Shown one piece after another: positions 42,901 through 52,880 of a DNA stretch of 64,000 nt. The translations under genes and the position numbers were made by a program. Under the pieces are notes generated by a model. The model did no database searches and was not told the DNA's origin. It was given only the letters and a program-made list of their open reading frames with translations. Source of the DNA: Cohnella rhizosphaerae (lineage in GTDB: Bacteria; Bacillota; Bacilli; Paenibacillales; Paenibacillaceae); NCBI RefSeq assembly GCF_029525575.1, contig NZ_JAPDIA010000008.1, positions 1,302,001 through 1,366,000 of the forward strand, given 5' to 3'. Each line of letters opens with the position of its first letter. Position 1 is the first letter of the stretch.

Positions 42901-43634
42901 GCTCGATGCGCCAAGCCTCGAGCGCGCTCTCGAGTCCCTCGCGGAACGCTTCGAAGCTTACTTCGCGCTCCCGGTGCTTGTCGATCTGGTTCACGATCAA
43001 GTACGTCGGCTTCCCCCCATTGATGCAGCATCCGGAGAAAGCGGAAGTTGACGTCGGACAATACGTGATTGTAATCCGTCACGTAAAATACGACGTCGGC
43101 CAGATGCAGCGCGGACTCCGTCGCCGCGCGATGCGCACCGTCGGTGCTGTCGACTCCCGGCGTATCGACGAGCGCAAGCGAATCGCCGAGCAGCGGGATC
43201 GGATAACGGACGTCGATCGCCGATACGCCCTCGCCGTCCACGGCCAAATCGCCGAGCCGCTCGACGGACACGTCCGGTATTTCCTTCACCGAGCCGTCCT
43301 TGCCGACGAACTCGACCTTTACCGCCGGCTCGCCGTTCGCGATCGTGACGACGTTCGCGCTCGTCGGGATCGGCGACGAAGGCAGCAGCTGCGCGCCGCA
43401 CAATCCGTTCACGAGCGTCGACTTGCCCGCGGAGAAGTGTCCGCAAAACGCCAGCGTCGCGATGTCCAGCGCCAGCTTGCCCGCCAGTTCATCCAGCTTG
43501 ACGCCTGTCGAGGCGTCGCCCGCTTCGGCGGCGGCCCGGGACATGCGCCGCAGCGCGTCGCTATAGCCGCTCATTTTGTCGTGCTTCGACGCGACGGGTC
43601 TTTCCGTCACGGTTTCCATTTTCCCCGCCGTCAT
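39928..43634 (-). CDS. dynA: Double-headed bacterial dynamin (DynA-like GTPase)
   Basis: Membrane-remodelling GTPase of about 1234 aa, close to the 1193 aa of Bacillus DynA (YpbR). Two complete dynamin halves are visible. The first has P-loop GHFSAGKST (residues 65-73) and G3 DTPGVDSTDGAH. The second has P-loop GAFSAGKSS (near residue 649) and G3 DTPGADSINARH, each followed by long helical stalk regions. DynA fuses membranes and protects against envelope damage and phage. C6 at 43013-43018 should be C5, and TT at 42715-42716 should be a single T; both restore one frame. ATG at 43634 follows a G-run that acts as ribosome site and overlaps the corrected nth stop. Confidence 0.88.
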
Positions 43635-44306
43635 GATACTGCTCCCCCCCCGCTTGCGTGCGGCCGCAGGCTTCATTCTTCGCTTGCCCTCCGGACAAAC
43701 GTCGAGCAGCGGGCAAACGTCGCATTTCGGATTTTGCGCCTTGCAATGATAGCGACCGAAGAAAATAAGACGGTGATGCGTCAGCGTCCATTCTTCGCGC
43801 GGCACGAGCTTCATCAATTTCTTTTCGACCTCAAGGACGGAATCGTCCGGCTTCGCGACGGCGAGCCGCTTGGACACCCGCTCGACATGCGTATCGACAG
43901 CGATGGCGGGCACGTCGAAGGCGTTGGACATGACGACGTTGGCCGTCTTCCGTCCGACGCCGGGCAGCTCGGTCAATCCCTCGTGGCTGGCCGGTACTTC
44001 GCCGTCGTATTTGTCGATCAAGATTCGGCTAAGCTTTTGAATGTTGGCCGCCTTGTTGCGGAACAGGCCGATGCGCCGAATATCGTTTTCAAGCTCCTCG
44101 AGCGGAACGTCCAAGTAATCCTGCGGCTTATTATATTTCTCGAACAGCGTCGCCGTGACGCGATTCACCGTCTCGTCCGTACACTGCGCAGACAGCAGCA
44201 CGGCGATCGTCAGCTCGAACGGGTTGCGGTGGTTCAGCTCGCAGTGCGCGTCCGGAAACATTTTGGCGATCTCGTCCAAAATATATCGCATCTTCGTTTT
44301 ATTCAT
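43631..44306 (-). CDS. nth: Endonuclease III
   Basis: Base-excision-repair glycosylase/AP lyase, about 224 aa. The helix-hairpin-helix region LTELPGVGRKTANVV contains the catalytic Lys, and the catalytic Asp lies in AIAVDTHVERVS. The 4Fe-4S cluster is C-x6-C-x2-C-x5-C near the C-terminus (CKAQNPKCDVCPLLDVC). As sequenced, the frame runs on into the dynamin gene without a stop. Reducing C8 at 43644-43651 by one base ends nth as ...KRGGAVS with TGA overlapping the dynamin ATG, a normal operon junction, so I read the fusion as an artefact. Start ATG 44306 or 44315. Confidence 0.9.
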
Positions 44307-44387
44307 CGCGTGCATCCATCTCCCATGCCTTGTTTCCCTGTTTAAGCATTAACTTTCAGTGTAGCGGAAGTGCGGCGATTCGACAAG

Positions 44388-44417
44388 AAAAACGGCCCCG
44401 CTTGTGAGCGGAGCCGT
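44388..44417 (-). terminator. Terminator of the SLH-protein gene
   Basis: The stem ACGGC-CCGCT / AGCGG-GCCGT with one mismatch and a TGTG loop (44392-44417) is followed by T5 on the minus strand, 37 bp past the stop. Confidence 0.75.
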
Positions 44418-44454
44418 CGTTCGTGCAGCGAGGATGGCGCGATAAAACGAAGCT

Positions 44455-47163
44455 TTAAGGCTTTACGATTTCGATCGCCTTGCCGCGCAGGACGTAGACG
44501 TTGATCGGATCGCCGAAGTTCAGGCTGTCGGTCGTGATAAGCGTGTCGCCCTGGTGAATGTAAACTTGCGGCGACAGCGCGACCGAGTAGTTGTCGTCGC
44601 TCAGCGATTCCTTCTGATAATAGAAGGTGTTCGTCGTCTTGTCCGTGCGCCAATAGGTTTTGCTGACCGGCGTCACGACGTTCAGAATCGTGCGGTCGTT
44701 CTCGTCCTTGCGGAGCTCGATGCGATCGTCCAGCTGGACCGCGGACAGCGTGTTGGACGATACGCCATTGCGAACGACGAGCGGCGTCGCGCCGACCGTC
44801 TGCTTCACGGCGGCGCCGGTGCCGGTGCGAAGGTCGATCGTGCCCGCGGCCGTATCGATCGCGACGACGCGTCCGAACGTCGACGGCACGATCTTGGCGA
44901 GCGTCGGCGTCGCGCCCTGCAGCGTCACGTTCAACAGCGTGCCCGGGACCAGGCCGGACAGCTGCGCGGCGTTGCCGCTCGCGTCCTGAAGCGAGAAGCC
45001 CGTTCCCACCGTCCACTCGGCGACCGAGCCGTCGGTTGCCTTGGCCTTTAGCTTGGCCGCGGCCGCGTCGACCGACACGACATCGAATTGAACGGTCTTC
45101 ACGACCTGCAGCGCAACCGCATAGTTCTGCCCGCCGTCGAGCAGCGCGACGATCTTGTCGCCCGTCTTGATGTCCGCGTAGGTACGGTTCGTCTGTCCGA
45201 AAATCTCGACGGTCGGAGAGGTGTAAGGTACCGTCACGTTCGAGTTGTTGTCCAGCAGAAGCTGGAGCGTCTTCGTCGTCGTATTGTTCGACGTCACCGT
45301 CCCCTTGTACTGGGCGACGAAAGAGATGGACACGATGTTGCTGCCCGAATAGCCGATGTCCACTTTGCGGCCTTTATAGAGCATGCTCGTGCCGGCGTCC
45401 GCCGAGATCGTCGTGCCGTTCAGATCGTACCTCACGCCGGCGCCGAGCGTAAAGGTTTTTACGTTTCCTGCCGCATCCTTCAAGATGAGCACCTTCGCAT
45501 CGAAATCGTAGGACGATACGACCAGTCCGTTCTGAACCTGGACGCTCCGCCCCGTCGCTTCGACCGCGGTAACCTTGCCCTCCGCGTTCAGCGTCAGCGT
45601 GACCGCGTCCCCCGGGTACAAATCCGCAAGCGTCGCGCCGTTCAGTCCGGAGATTTTGACCGCAACGCCGGCGACGTATTCCTTGCCGATGATGTCGCTC
45701 GCGCCGCCGACCCTGTACTGGATCGTCTGCGCCGCCGTATCGATCTTGAACAGCGTGCCCGTCGCGCTCGCCGCGACGGCGCTCTTCGTGACCGTCACCG
45801 CCGTATAAAGCCCGCCTTTGATCTCGTAGGCGACCGTGTCGCCGACCTTGATGTCGCCGATCGCGGCCGGCACGCCGCTGACCGTACGCAGTACCGCGTT
45901 GGGGTCGAGCGCCCGCGTATCGGCGATCGAAGAGGCGTTGTCCTTGACCTGGAGCTTGCGCCCCGCCGCGTCGACGCTCAGCACCGTGCCGGTGCCTGAC
46001 CGCGAGACGGCCGATTGTCCGGTCTTGACCGCGATGACTTTGCCGGATTGCGTGTACGTATCGATCGTCAGCGTAAGATCCGCGTTTTCCGGCAGATCGG
46101 CAAGCGCAACCTTGTTGTTCTCCGCGTCCGTCACGGCCGGCATCCGGGCCGGATCGTACGAATAAGACTGAACGTCCTCCCCGCTAAGCAGCGTGATGGC
46201 AGACTTCGACGCGCTCACGACGACGAGCTTGCCCTGAACCGTCTTGACCATCGGCGTGTCGCTCGCCTGCTCGACGTAAGCCGCGGAGCCGTCCGCTGCG
46301 GCGATGACGTTGACCGTGCCGTAAACTTTAAGCGCGTCCTGCGCCGTCAACGCTTCGCTGTCGAGACGCGAATAGAGCGTGCCCGCGCCGACGGCGTACG
46401 CGGTCGCCGTCCCGTTCGCCTGCAGCACGGTGACGGCGCTCGCGTCGGCGGCAAGCAGCATGCCGGACGTTTGCTTCGGATATGCGACCTGCTTCGCCGC
46501 TTCCGCGCGGCTGAACAGCGTCGCCGCCGTCGCGCGGGTTACGACGCCCTTGGGCGCGAACGTATTGCCGCTGAGTCCCTTCACGAGATCCAGATCGACG
46601 GCGGCCTTGACGTAGCCGACCAGGTCTTTGTCGATCGAGGCGTTATCGGCGAAGGCGGTCGTACCAGCGGCCGCCTTCTCGCCGATCGTGCGAACGAGCA
46701 GGCGCGCGATCCATTCGCGCGTCGCAGGCGCCTCTCCCCAATTGACCTTGGGCTGCGCTTCGGCGAGCGCGAACTCTTCGGTGCGGTCGAGCAGCCCTTC
46801 CTTCAACGCATAGCTGACGTACAGATTGGCATAAGCGCTGACGCTGAACGTACTCGGAAAAGCCGCTACGCCGGAGTCCAGCGCCTTCTGCTCGAGGCCG
46901 AGAAAGCGAATCGCGATGATGACCGCGTCCTGTCTCTTGACGCTGTCGTTCGGCGCGAAGAGATTCGCGCCCTTGCCCGCGATCAGGCCTTGAAGCGCCA
47001 GCTTGGCGATATGCTTTTCCGCCCAGTGGCCGGCCACGACGTCCGTGAACGGCGTCTTGGAGGCCGCGGAAGCGTTCTGCGCCGGGCCAGCGACAGCCGC
47101 GCCGGTCCAGACCAACGCGATCATGAGAATGGATAATAGCCAGTTTCGTGGTTTAAGCGACAT
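44455..47163 (-). CDS. S-layer-homology (SLH) domain surface protein
   Basis: Exported protein of 902 aa, intact. A cleavable signal (about residues 1-34, ending ASAASKTP) is followed by three SLH modules up to about residue 220, seen as FTDVVAGHWAEKHIAKLALQ, then NWGEAPATREWIARLLVRT, and VKAAVDLDLVKGLSGNTFAP. These bind pyruvylated wall polymer. The rest is a long series of beta-rich repeats with recurring Val/Thr/Lys-rich strands (for example IKVGDTVAYEIKGG, IKTGDKIVALLDGG), with no catalytic motif. It is probably a structural or scaffold wall protein. It lies downstream of, and in the same direction as, the AMIN-amidase gene, 44 bp away. Confidence 0.9.
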   Translation of the reverse strand: MSLKPRNWLLSILMIALVWTGAAVAGPAQNASAASKTPFTDVVAGHWAEKHIAKLALQGLIAGKGANLFAPNDSVKRQDAVIIAIRFLGLEQKALDSGVAAFPSTFSVSAYANLYVSYALKEGLLDRTEEFALAEAQPKVNWGEAPATREWIARLLVRTIGEKAAAGTTAFADNASIDKDLVGYVKAAVDLDLVKGLSGNTFAPKGVVTRATAATLFSRAEAAKQVAYPKQTSGMLLAADASAVTVLQANGTATAYAVGAGTLYSRLDSEALTAQDALKVYGTVNVIAAADGSAAYVEQASDTPMVKTVQGKLVVVSASKSAITLLSGEDVQSYSYDPARMPAVTDAENNKVALADLPENADLTLTIDTYTQSGKVIAVKTGQSAVSRSGTGTVLSVDAAGRKLQVKDNASSIADTRALDPNAVLRTVSGVPAAIGDIKVGDTVAYEIKGGLYTAVTVTKSAVAASATGTLFKIDTAAQTIQYRVGGASDIIGKEYVAGVAVKISGLNGATLADLYPGDAVTLTLNAEGKVTAVEATGRSVQVQNGLVVSSYDFDAKVLILKDAAGNVKTFTLGAGVRYDLNGTTISADAGTSMLYKGRKVDIGYSGSNIVSISFVAQYKGTVTSNNTTTKTLQLLLDNNSNVTVPYTSPTVEIFGQTNRTYADIKTGDKIVALLDGGQNYAVALQVVKTVQFDVVSVDAAAAKLKAKATDGSVAEWTVGTGFSLQDASGNAAQLSGLVPGTLLNVTLQGATPTLAKIVPSTFGRVVAIDTAAGTIDLRTGTGAAVKQTVGATPLVVRNGVSSNTLSAVQLDDRIELRKDENDRTILNVVTPVSKTYWRTDKTTNTFYYQKESLSDDNYSVALSPQVYIHQGDTLITTDSLNFGDPINVYVLRGKAIEIVKP

Positions 47164-47207
47164 CGTGTGATCTCCCCGATCGTGCGCTAGACCGGATTCG
47201 CCGGACG

Positions 47208-48756
47208 TTACGCTAATTTAAGGTAAGCTTTGACCGCCGCGGCGAGGCCTGCGGCCGTGCGGTTCTGAAAGTCTTCGGTAAACAGCTTCTTTTCTTCCGC
47301 CGCGTTCGATAGATAACCTGCTTCGAACAGCACGGCGGGCATCTTCGTCTCCCGCGTAACGGCGAGACTCTTCTGGATGACGCCGCGATCGGCAAGCCCC
47401 GTAGCCGGCGTCGCGTATTGCTTGACGACATTGGCGAAGGCGAGGCTTTCAGCGCGCGTGTAGTAGACCTCGGTACCGCTGACCGTGCTCTTCGTATTGC
47501 TGTTCGCGTGTACGGACAGGAACAGGTCGGCATTCAGCGAATTCGCCAAATTGTACCTGTCGCTAAGCGACGGGAACGTATCCCCGGACCGGGTCATGAC
47601 GAGCTTGATCCGAGGGTCCGTCGCGAGCAGCGCCTGCACCTTCAGAATGACGGCCAGATTGAAGTTTTTCTCGTACTTGCCGCTCACGCCGATCGCCCCG
47701 GAGTCCGATCCGCCATGGCCGGCGTCGAGCACGACCGTATAGACCTTGTCTTGCGGCGCTTCGGTAACCGGCGGCACCGCGTCCGCGCTCAGCCTAATCT
47801 TGAGTTCGCCTGCCGAGGCGTCGTTTTGAACCTCGTAACCGTAAGCGGTGCTTAGATCAAGCACGAAGCGAAGCGCGTTCGGGTTGCTCTGGAACAGCGA
47901 ATAGCGAACCTGCGTAAGCACGGGGTGTCCGGCTACCGGGTATGTACCGCTCTTCGCCGTCGCGCCGTTCACGACCAGATTCTGTCCGAAGTCCGAAGCG
48001 AAGTCGGACTTGGGAACGTCGACGACGATTCGGTCCGGGCCCGTCAGCGAAGTGACGACGGGTTCGATCGTCCCTTCGTAGCTGAGGATGACCGTATCGT
48101 TCTCGAAGCGAATGCCGTGAATGGAGGCCAGGCTCGTATACGGATCGGTGCCGATCGAGCCGCTGCCCGGGTCAGCCGAGCCGTGGCCCCCGCCGGTCGA
48201 GCCGTCCGTCGCGGGCGGCTCCTCGTCGACGACGCCGATCATGCCGCCGCCGGACGTGGAATCGCCGCCCCCTGCGCCGCCGTTCGTACCGCCGGAAGTC
48301 CCGCCCGCGTCCGACTTCGACGTGTAAATAAACGCGGACTTCGTCTTGTTGTCCCATACGATATCCGCGCCGAAATTGTCCTTCACGAAGATGAGCGGTA
48401 CCATCGTCGTGGCCGTCTGGGGCGTCGTCTGCTTGATGATGGGCGCCGCCTCGAGCACGCTCTCGATGCCGTTGATGGTCGCCTTTTTTGCTGCCTACGG
48501 TCATGGCGATGACCGAATTGCCGTTCGTCACCGTGACCGTCTTGGTCGCGTTGTCGAACTTGACGGTGAACCCCAGGTTCTCCGTGACGGTGCGAATCGG
48601 CAGCATGACGCGGCTGTCGATCAGGGCGGGCGGCTCCTTCGGCGTCAGTACGACGCCGTCCAGAATCAACTGGGGCGTGACGGTCGACGCTGAAGCGAGA
48701 CCGGCGGCCGTTAGCAGCATCGATACGACAAACATCAGGGAAATCCAGTACCTCAT
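47208..48756 (-). CDS. N-acetylmuramoyl-L-alanine amidase with copper-amine-oxidase-like and AMIN domains
   Basis: Exported cell-wall hydrolase of about 515 aa. Signal peptide; an N-terminal stalk domain (PPALIDSRVMLPIRTVTENL) of the copper amine oxidase N-terminal type; a Gly/Ser/Thr-rich linker; an AMIN domain (IHGIRFENDTVILSYEG ... RFVLDLSTAYGYE) for wall targeting; and a C-terminal Amidase_3 zinc domain. The zinc and catalytic residues are in VLDAGHGGSDSGA, LFLSVHANS and AVLFEAGYLSN. It cleaves the bond between MurNAc and the stem peptide. T6 at 48484-48489 should be T5, restoring AMTVGSKKATINGIESVLE. It precedes the SLH gene in one transcription unit. Confidence 0.92.
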
Positions 48757-48910
48757 GCTTCACCTCGGTGTCAATGATTGGGCCGTTCCAAAAGCGGCGC
48801 TTCCGCTAAAAAAAGTCCTAAGCAGACCTTTCTATCGGAAGGGGCGCTTTTTTGGCTTGTCCACCCTAATTTAGACGCCGGGCAATGTCAAAAGTTGCGA
48901 GTAAAAGCGG

Positions 48911-48955
48911 AAAAAAAGGCCTTCCTTCCCGAAAAGTGTCGACCCGGGAAAGAAG
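48911..48955 (-). terminator. Terminator of the leuCD operon
   Basis: An 11-bp stem with one G-T pair (CTTCTTTCCCG/CGGGAAGGAAG on the minus strand, 48921-48955) is followed by T7. The remaining bases up to the amidase start (48757-48910) presumably hold that gene's promoter; no clear boxes were chosen. Confidence 0.85.
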
Positions 48956-48981
48956 ACCCATATTGCTTGCAAGATCGGCGA

Positions 48982-49590
48982 TTAAAATACGTTCGCCAGT
49001 CTCTTTTCGTTCTTCGCCTCGTATGCTGCGATCTCGTCCGCATGCTGCAGCGTAAGGCCGATGTCGTCCAGCCCCTGAAGCAGGAATTGGCGGCGGTGCT
49101 CGTCGAGCTCGAACGGGATGCGCAGGCCTTGATCGTCGGCGATGACCTTGTTCTCCAGGTCAACGGTCAGCTTGTAGCCCTCGTTCGCCTCGGTGCGCTT
49201 GAACAGGTCGTCGACCTGCTCCTCGCTCAGCTTGATCGGCAGGATGCCGTTCTTGAAGCAGTTGTTGTAGAAAATGTCCGCGAAGGACGGTGCGATAACG
49301 ACGTTGAAGCCGTAGTCGAGAATCGCCCAAGGCGCGTGCTCGCGCGAGGACCCGCAGCCGAAGTTGGCGCGCGACAGCAGGACGGTGGAGCCCTGGTAGC
49401 GCGGCTTGTTCAGGTTGAACTCGGGGATGACGGCCCCCTGCTCGTCGAATCTCCATTCGAAGAACAGGAACTGGCCGAAGCCGCTGCGCTCGATGCGCTT
49501 CAGGAATTGCTTAGGGATAATGGCGTCGGTATCGACGTTCACGCGGTCGACCGGCGCGACGAGACCCGTGGATTTGATAAATGGTTGCAT
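48982..49590 (-). CDS. leuD: 3-isopropylmalate dehydratase small subunit
   Basis: Leucine biosynthesis, 202 aa, intact. With LeuC it isomerises 2- to 3-isopropylmalate. Family landmarks are NVDTDAIIPKQFLK near the start, the swivelling-domain loop RANFGCGSSREHAPWAI that contacts substrate, and the terminal region. It lies 18 bp downstream of leuC and ends the operon at a strong terminator. Confidence 0.96.
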   Translation of the reverse strand: MQPFIKSTGLVAPVDRVNVDTDAIIPKQFLKRIERSGFGQFLFFEWRFDEQGAVIPEFNLNKPRYQGSTVLLSRANFGCGSSREHAPWAILDYGFNVVIAPSFADIFYNNCFKNGILPIKLSEEQVDDLFKRTEANEGYKLTVDLENKVIADDQGLRIPFELDEHRRQFLLQGLDDIGLTLQHADEIAAYEAKNEKRLANVF

Positions 49591-49608
49591 ATGCGTATGT
49601 CTCCCCTC

Positions 49609-51030
49609 TTAAGCCGTCACTTCGGACTTGAATTCCCAATTGCGGACGTCTGTGAACTTGCCCTTGATCGCCGCTGCGGCAGCCATCTCCGGCGACACGA
49701 GATGCGTGCGTCCGCCGCGGCCCTGACGGCCTTCGAAGTTGCGGTTGGACGTCGACGCGCAGCGCTGTCCGGGCTGCAGGACGTCGGGGTTCATCGCGAG
49801 GCACATCGAGCAGCCCGCTTCGCGCCATTCGAATCCGGCGGCGGTGAAAATCTTGTCCAGGCCTTCTTTTTCCGCCTGGATCTTGACGCGGCCGGAACCC
49901 GGCACGACGATGGCGGTGACGTTCGGGCTCACGCTATGGCCCTTGGCTACGGAAGCCGCGGCGCGCAGATCCTCGATCCGGCCGTTCGTGCAGGAGCCGA
50001 TGAACACGTAGTCGATCGGAATCTCCGACATCGGGGTGCCCGGCGCCAGATCCATGTATTCGAGCGCCTTTTCGGCGGCTTTGCGTTCGTTCTCGGTCGG
50101 CAGCTGCTCCGGATACGGCACGATCGACGTGATGCCGGTGCCCATGCCCGGGCTCGTGCCCCAGGTGACTTGCGGCACGAGCGAAGCGACGTCAAGGTCG
50201 ACTTCGGCGTCGTAGACGGCGCCTTCGTCCGTCGCCAGCGCCTTCCATTGCTCGACGGCGCGGTCGAAGTCGTCGCCCTGCGGCGCGTATTCGCGGCCGC
50301 GCAAGTAATTGAACGTCGTCTCGTCCGGCGCGATCAGGCCGGCGCGCGCGCCGCCTTCGATGGACATGTTGCAGACGGTCATGCGCTCTTCCATCGTCAG
50401 CCCCGTGATCGCTTCGCCGGTGTACTCGATGACGTAGCCGGTCGCGAAGTCGGTGCCGTACTTGGCGATCAGGCCGAGGATGAGATCCTTCGCCGTGATG
50501 CCGGCCGGACGCTTGCCGATGAAGTTGACCTTCATCGTCTTCGCCTTCGATTGCTGCAGGCACTGCGTCGCGAGCACGTGCTCGACCTCGCTCGTGCCGA
50601 TGCCGAACGCCAGCGCGCCGAACGCGCCGTGCGTCGAGGTATGGCTGTCGCCGCACACGATCGTCTTGCCCGGGTGCGTCAGGCCGAGCTCGGGGCCCAT
50701 GACGTGAACGACGCCCTGGTCGATCGTGTTCAGATCGTACAGCTTGACGCCGAACTCATTCGCGTTGGCCGTGAGCGTGTCGATCTGCTGCTTGGAGATC
50801 GGATCGGAAATGTTGAAGCGATCCTTGGTCGGCACGTTGTGGTCCATCGTCGCGAACGTCAGGTCGGGACGACGAACCTTGCGGCCGGTCATGCGAAGGC
50901 CTTCGAACGCCTGCGGGGACGTAACCTCGTGAACGAGGTGCAGATCGATATACAAAATGCTGGGCTTGCCCGCTTCCGAATGAATCACGTGATTGTTCCA
51001 AATTTTCTCGAACATCGTTTGTTTGCTCAT
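49609..51030 (-). CDS. leuC: 3-isopropylmalate dehydratase large subunit
   Basis: Leucine biosynthesis, 473 aa, intact aconitase-fold protein. The three Cys ligands of the 4Fe-4S cluster are in GSCTNGR and the pair EAGCSMCLAMNPD; the substrate loop is GDSHTSTHGAFGALAFG. It is read divergently from a LysR-type gene, with 123 bp between the two. A candidate promoter on the minus strand is TTGGAA with TATTAT 18 bp on, so control by the LysR protein is plausible. leuA and leuB are not in this window. Confidence 0.97.
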   Translation of the reverse strand: MSKQTMFEKIWNNHVIHSEAGKPSILYIDLHLVHEVTSPQAFEGLRMTGRKVRRPDLTFATMDHNVPTKDRFNISDPISKQQIDTLTANANEFGVKLYDLNTIDQGVVHVMGPELGLTHPGKTIVCGDSHTSTHGAFGALAFGIGTSEVEHVLATQCLQQSKAKTMKVNFIGKRPAGITAKDLILGLIAKYGTDFATGYVIEYTGEAITGLTMEERMTVCNMSIEGGARAGLIAPDETTFNYLRGREYAPQGDDFDRAVEQWKALATDEGAVYDAEVDLDVASLVPQVTWGTSPGMGTGITSIVPYPEQLPTENERKAAEKALEYMDLAPGTPMSEIPIDYVFIGSCTNGRIEDLRAAASVAKGHSVSPNVTAIVVPGSGRVKIQAEKEGLDKIFTAAGFEWREAGCSMCLAMNPDVLQPGQRCASTSNRNFEGRQGRGGRTHLVSPEMAAAAAIKGKFTDVRNWEFKSEVTA

Positions 51031-51082
51031 TTTAAATTCACCCCGTGTAAATATCCTCGTCTAGAATGATTCTATAATAACA

Positions 51083-51115
51083 TTGGTTCTATCATTGTTC
51101 CAAGATATAATATCT
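51083..51115 (+). promoter_or_regulatory. Promoter and palindrome between leuC and the LysR gene
   Basis: A -35 TTGGTT (51083-51088) and a -10 TATAAT (51106-51111) with a 17-bp spacer direct the LysR gene. The -10 lies inside a perfect 13-bp palindrome, AGATAT-A-ATATCT (51103-51115), a candidate LysR operator for autoregulation and for divergent control of leuC. Confidence 0.55.
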
Positions 51116-51153
51116 ATAAAGTTGATAGTTCAGCCGAATAAGGAGAAGCGCCC

Positions 51154-52056
51154 ATGGAATTCAGATTGCTGCAATACGTCATTCAGATCGCCGCCGAGCG
51201 GAACTTCTCGCGCGCCGCCGAAAAGCTGCATATCGCGCAGCCGTCGCTCAGCCAGCAGCTGTCCAAGCTCGAAAAGGAGCTCGGCGTGCTGCTGTTCAAG
51301 CGCACGACCAACAGCGTCGAGTTGACCCACGCCGGAACGGTTTTCGTCGAAAAGGCGCAGCGGATCGTCGATATGACCGAGCAGCTGCGGCGGGAAATGG
51401 AAGATATCGCCGATCTGCGCAAAGGACGCGTCGTCGTCGGCACGCTGCCGATCACGGGCTCGCATATTTTGCCGCATGTGCTGCCCGCGTTCCGCGAGGC
51501 GTACCCCGACATCGAGATCGCGCTCGTCGAGGAAGCGTCGGCCACGCTGGAGTCGCTGACCGCGAGCGGCGGCACGGACGTCAGTCTGCTCACGCTCCCT
51601 TTGGTCGAACCGGCGCTTGCGTACGATCCGATTCTCGAGGAAGAGATCTGCCTGGCCGTCCCCCGCGACCACCCCTTGGCGGCGGCAGGCGCGGCCGAAG
51701 CGGACGTCGGCGCGCTTGCGAACGAGGCTTTCGTCATGCTGAAAAAGGGACAGGGCTTCCGCGCGATCGCGGTCGGCCTATGCCGCCAGGCCGGCTTCGA
51801 TCCGAGCGTCGCCGTGGAGAGCACGAATATCGAGACGGTGCAGTCGCTCGTCGCGGCCGGCATGGGCATCGCCTTCGTCCCGCAGATGATCACCCGCCGG
51901 GAGCACGACGGCTTGCAGCCGGTCTACCTGCCGCTGAAGGGAAGGCCGACGCGGACGCTGGTCATCGCCTACCGCAAAGGCAGATATTTGTCCAACGCGG
52001 CCGAGGCGTTCATCGCGACGTTCCGGGAAACGATGCGGAAGCTCGATCCGTCGTGA
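51154..52056 (+). CDS. LysR-family transcriptional regulator
   Basis: A 300-aa regulator, intact. Residues 1-60 form the winged HTH (NFSRAAEKLHIAQPSLSQQL), followed by a linker helix and a type-2 periplasmic-binding-fold effector domain (from about residue 90: GRVVVGTLPITGSHILPHVL). ATG at 51154 has AAGGAG about 8-10 bases upstream. LysR proteins usually control a divergent gene and themselves, which points to leuCD. The corrected mtnU gene ends convergently 19 bp downstream. Confidence 0.9.
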   Translation: MEFRLLQYVIQIAAERNFSRAAEKLHIAQPSLSQQLSKLEKELGVLLFKRTTNSVELTHAGTVFVEKAQRIVDMTEQLRREMEDIADLRKGRVVVGTLPITGSHILPHVLPAFREAYPDIEIALVEEASATLESLTASGGTDVSLLTLPLVEPALAYDPILEEEICLAVPRDHPLAAAGAAEADVGALANEAFVMLKKGQGFRAIAVGLCRQAGFDPSVAVESTNIETVQSLVAAGMGIAFVPQMITRREHDGLQPVYLPLKGRPTRTLVIAYRKGRYLSNAAEAFIATFRETMRKLDPS

Positions 52057-52075
52057 GACGCATAGTCGACGCCGT

Positions 52076-52880
52076 TTAATAAAGCGAAGGCCTGCGGTCC
52101 TCGAATACGGGAATCCTCCCCCCGAACCTCGTCCGTCAGCGACAGATCGATGTCCGCGCGCAGGATCGTCTCCGCCTCGCCCGCTTCGGCGACGATCTCG
52201 CCCCAGGGGTCCACGACCATCGAATGTCCGAAAAACCGCGTCTCTCCGCTCGCGCCGCTGCGATTGCAGGCGACGACGTACATCTGGTTCTCGATGGCGC
52301 GCGCCTGGAGCAGCGTACGCCAGTGATGCAGGCGCGGATGCGGCCATTCGGCCGGCACGAACAGCACCTTCGCGCCGTCCAGCGCGAGCTTGCGCGCAAG
52401 CTCGGGAAAGCGGATGTCGTAGCAGATCATCGCGCCCGCCGGTACCCCTTCGAGCTCGAACCGTCCGGGCCGCTGCCCCGCTTCGAGATGGAGATGCTCG
52501 TCCATCAGCTTGAACAGATGGATCTTGGCGTACTCCGCGATCGTGCGGCCTTCGCGATCGAAGGCGAACAGCGTATTGGCGACCCCGCCGCCTAGCGAGG
52601 CGCGGCTGGCCGCGACCGATCCCGCCACGACGTTGACGCCGCGCTTGCGGCAGAACGCGGAAATAAATTCGATCGTCCGCGCGCCCTCCGCATCGGCAAT
52701 CTCCCGAATGCGCGCGAGCTCGTACCCGGTATTCCACATCTCGGGCACGACGATGACGTCGGGCTTGTCTCCTTCGCCCGCCGCGCGCTCGAGCAGCGCC
52801 GCCAAGCGTTCGAAGTTGTCGTCCGGTTGTCCGGCGCGGATATCCATTTGAATGAGAGCCAGCTTCAGCTTGTTGTTCAT
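52076..52880 (-). CDS. mtnU: Carbon-nitrogen hydrolase (omega-amidase type) of methionine salvage
   Basis: Nitrilase-superfamily hydrolase of about 267 aa. The catalytic Glu is in VVPEMWNTGY, Lys in AKIHLF and Cys in MICYDIRFPE. In B. subtilis the equivalent mtnU (ykrU) sits beside mtnE and probably removes alpha-ketoglutaramate formed when glutamine is amino donor. AAAGGAG precedes ATG by about ten bases. C6 at 52118-52123 should be C5; the protein then ends ...VRGRIPVFEDRRPSLY at 52076 instead of running on over the LysR gene. It is divergent from mtnE. Confidence 0.87.

Noticed and set aside
48800..48855. Hairpin with T6 on the plus strand near 48815-48853
   Set aside because: The stem has several mismatches and no plus-strand gene ends there, so it is not called as a terminator.
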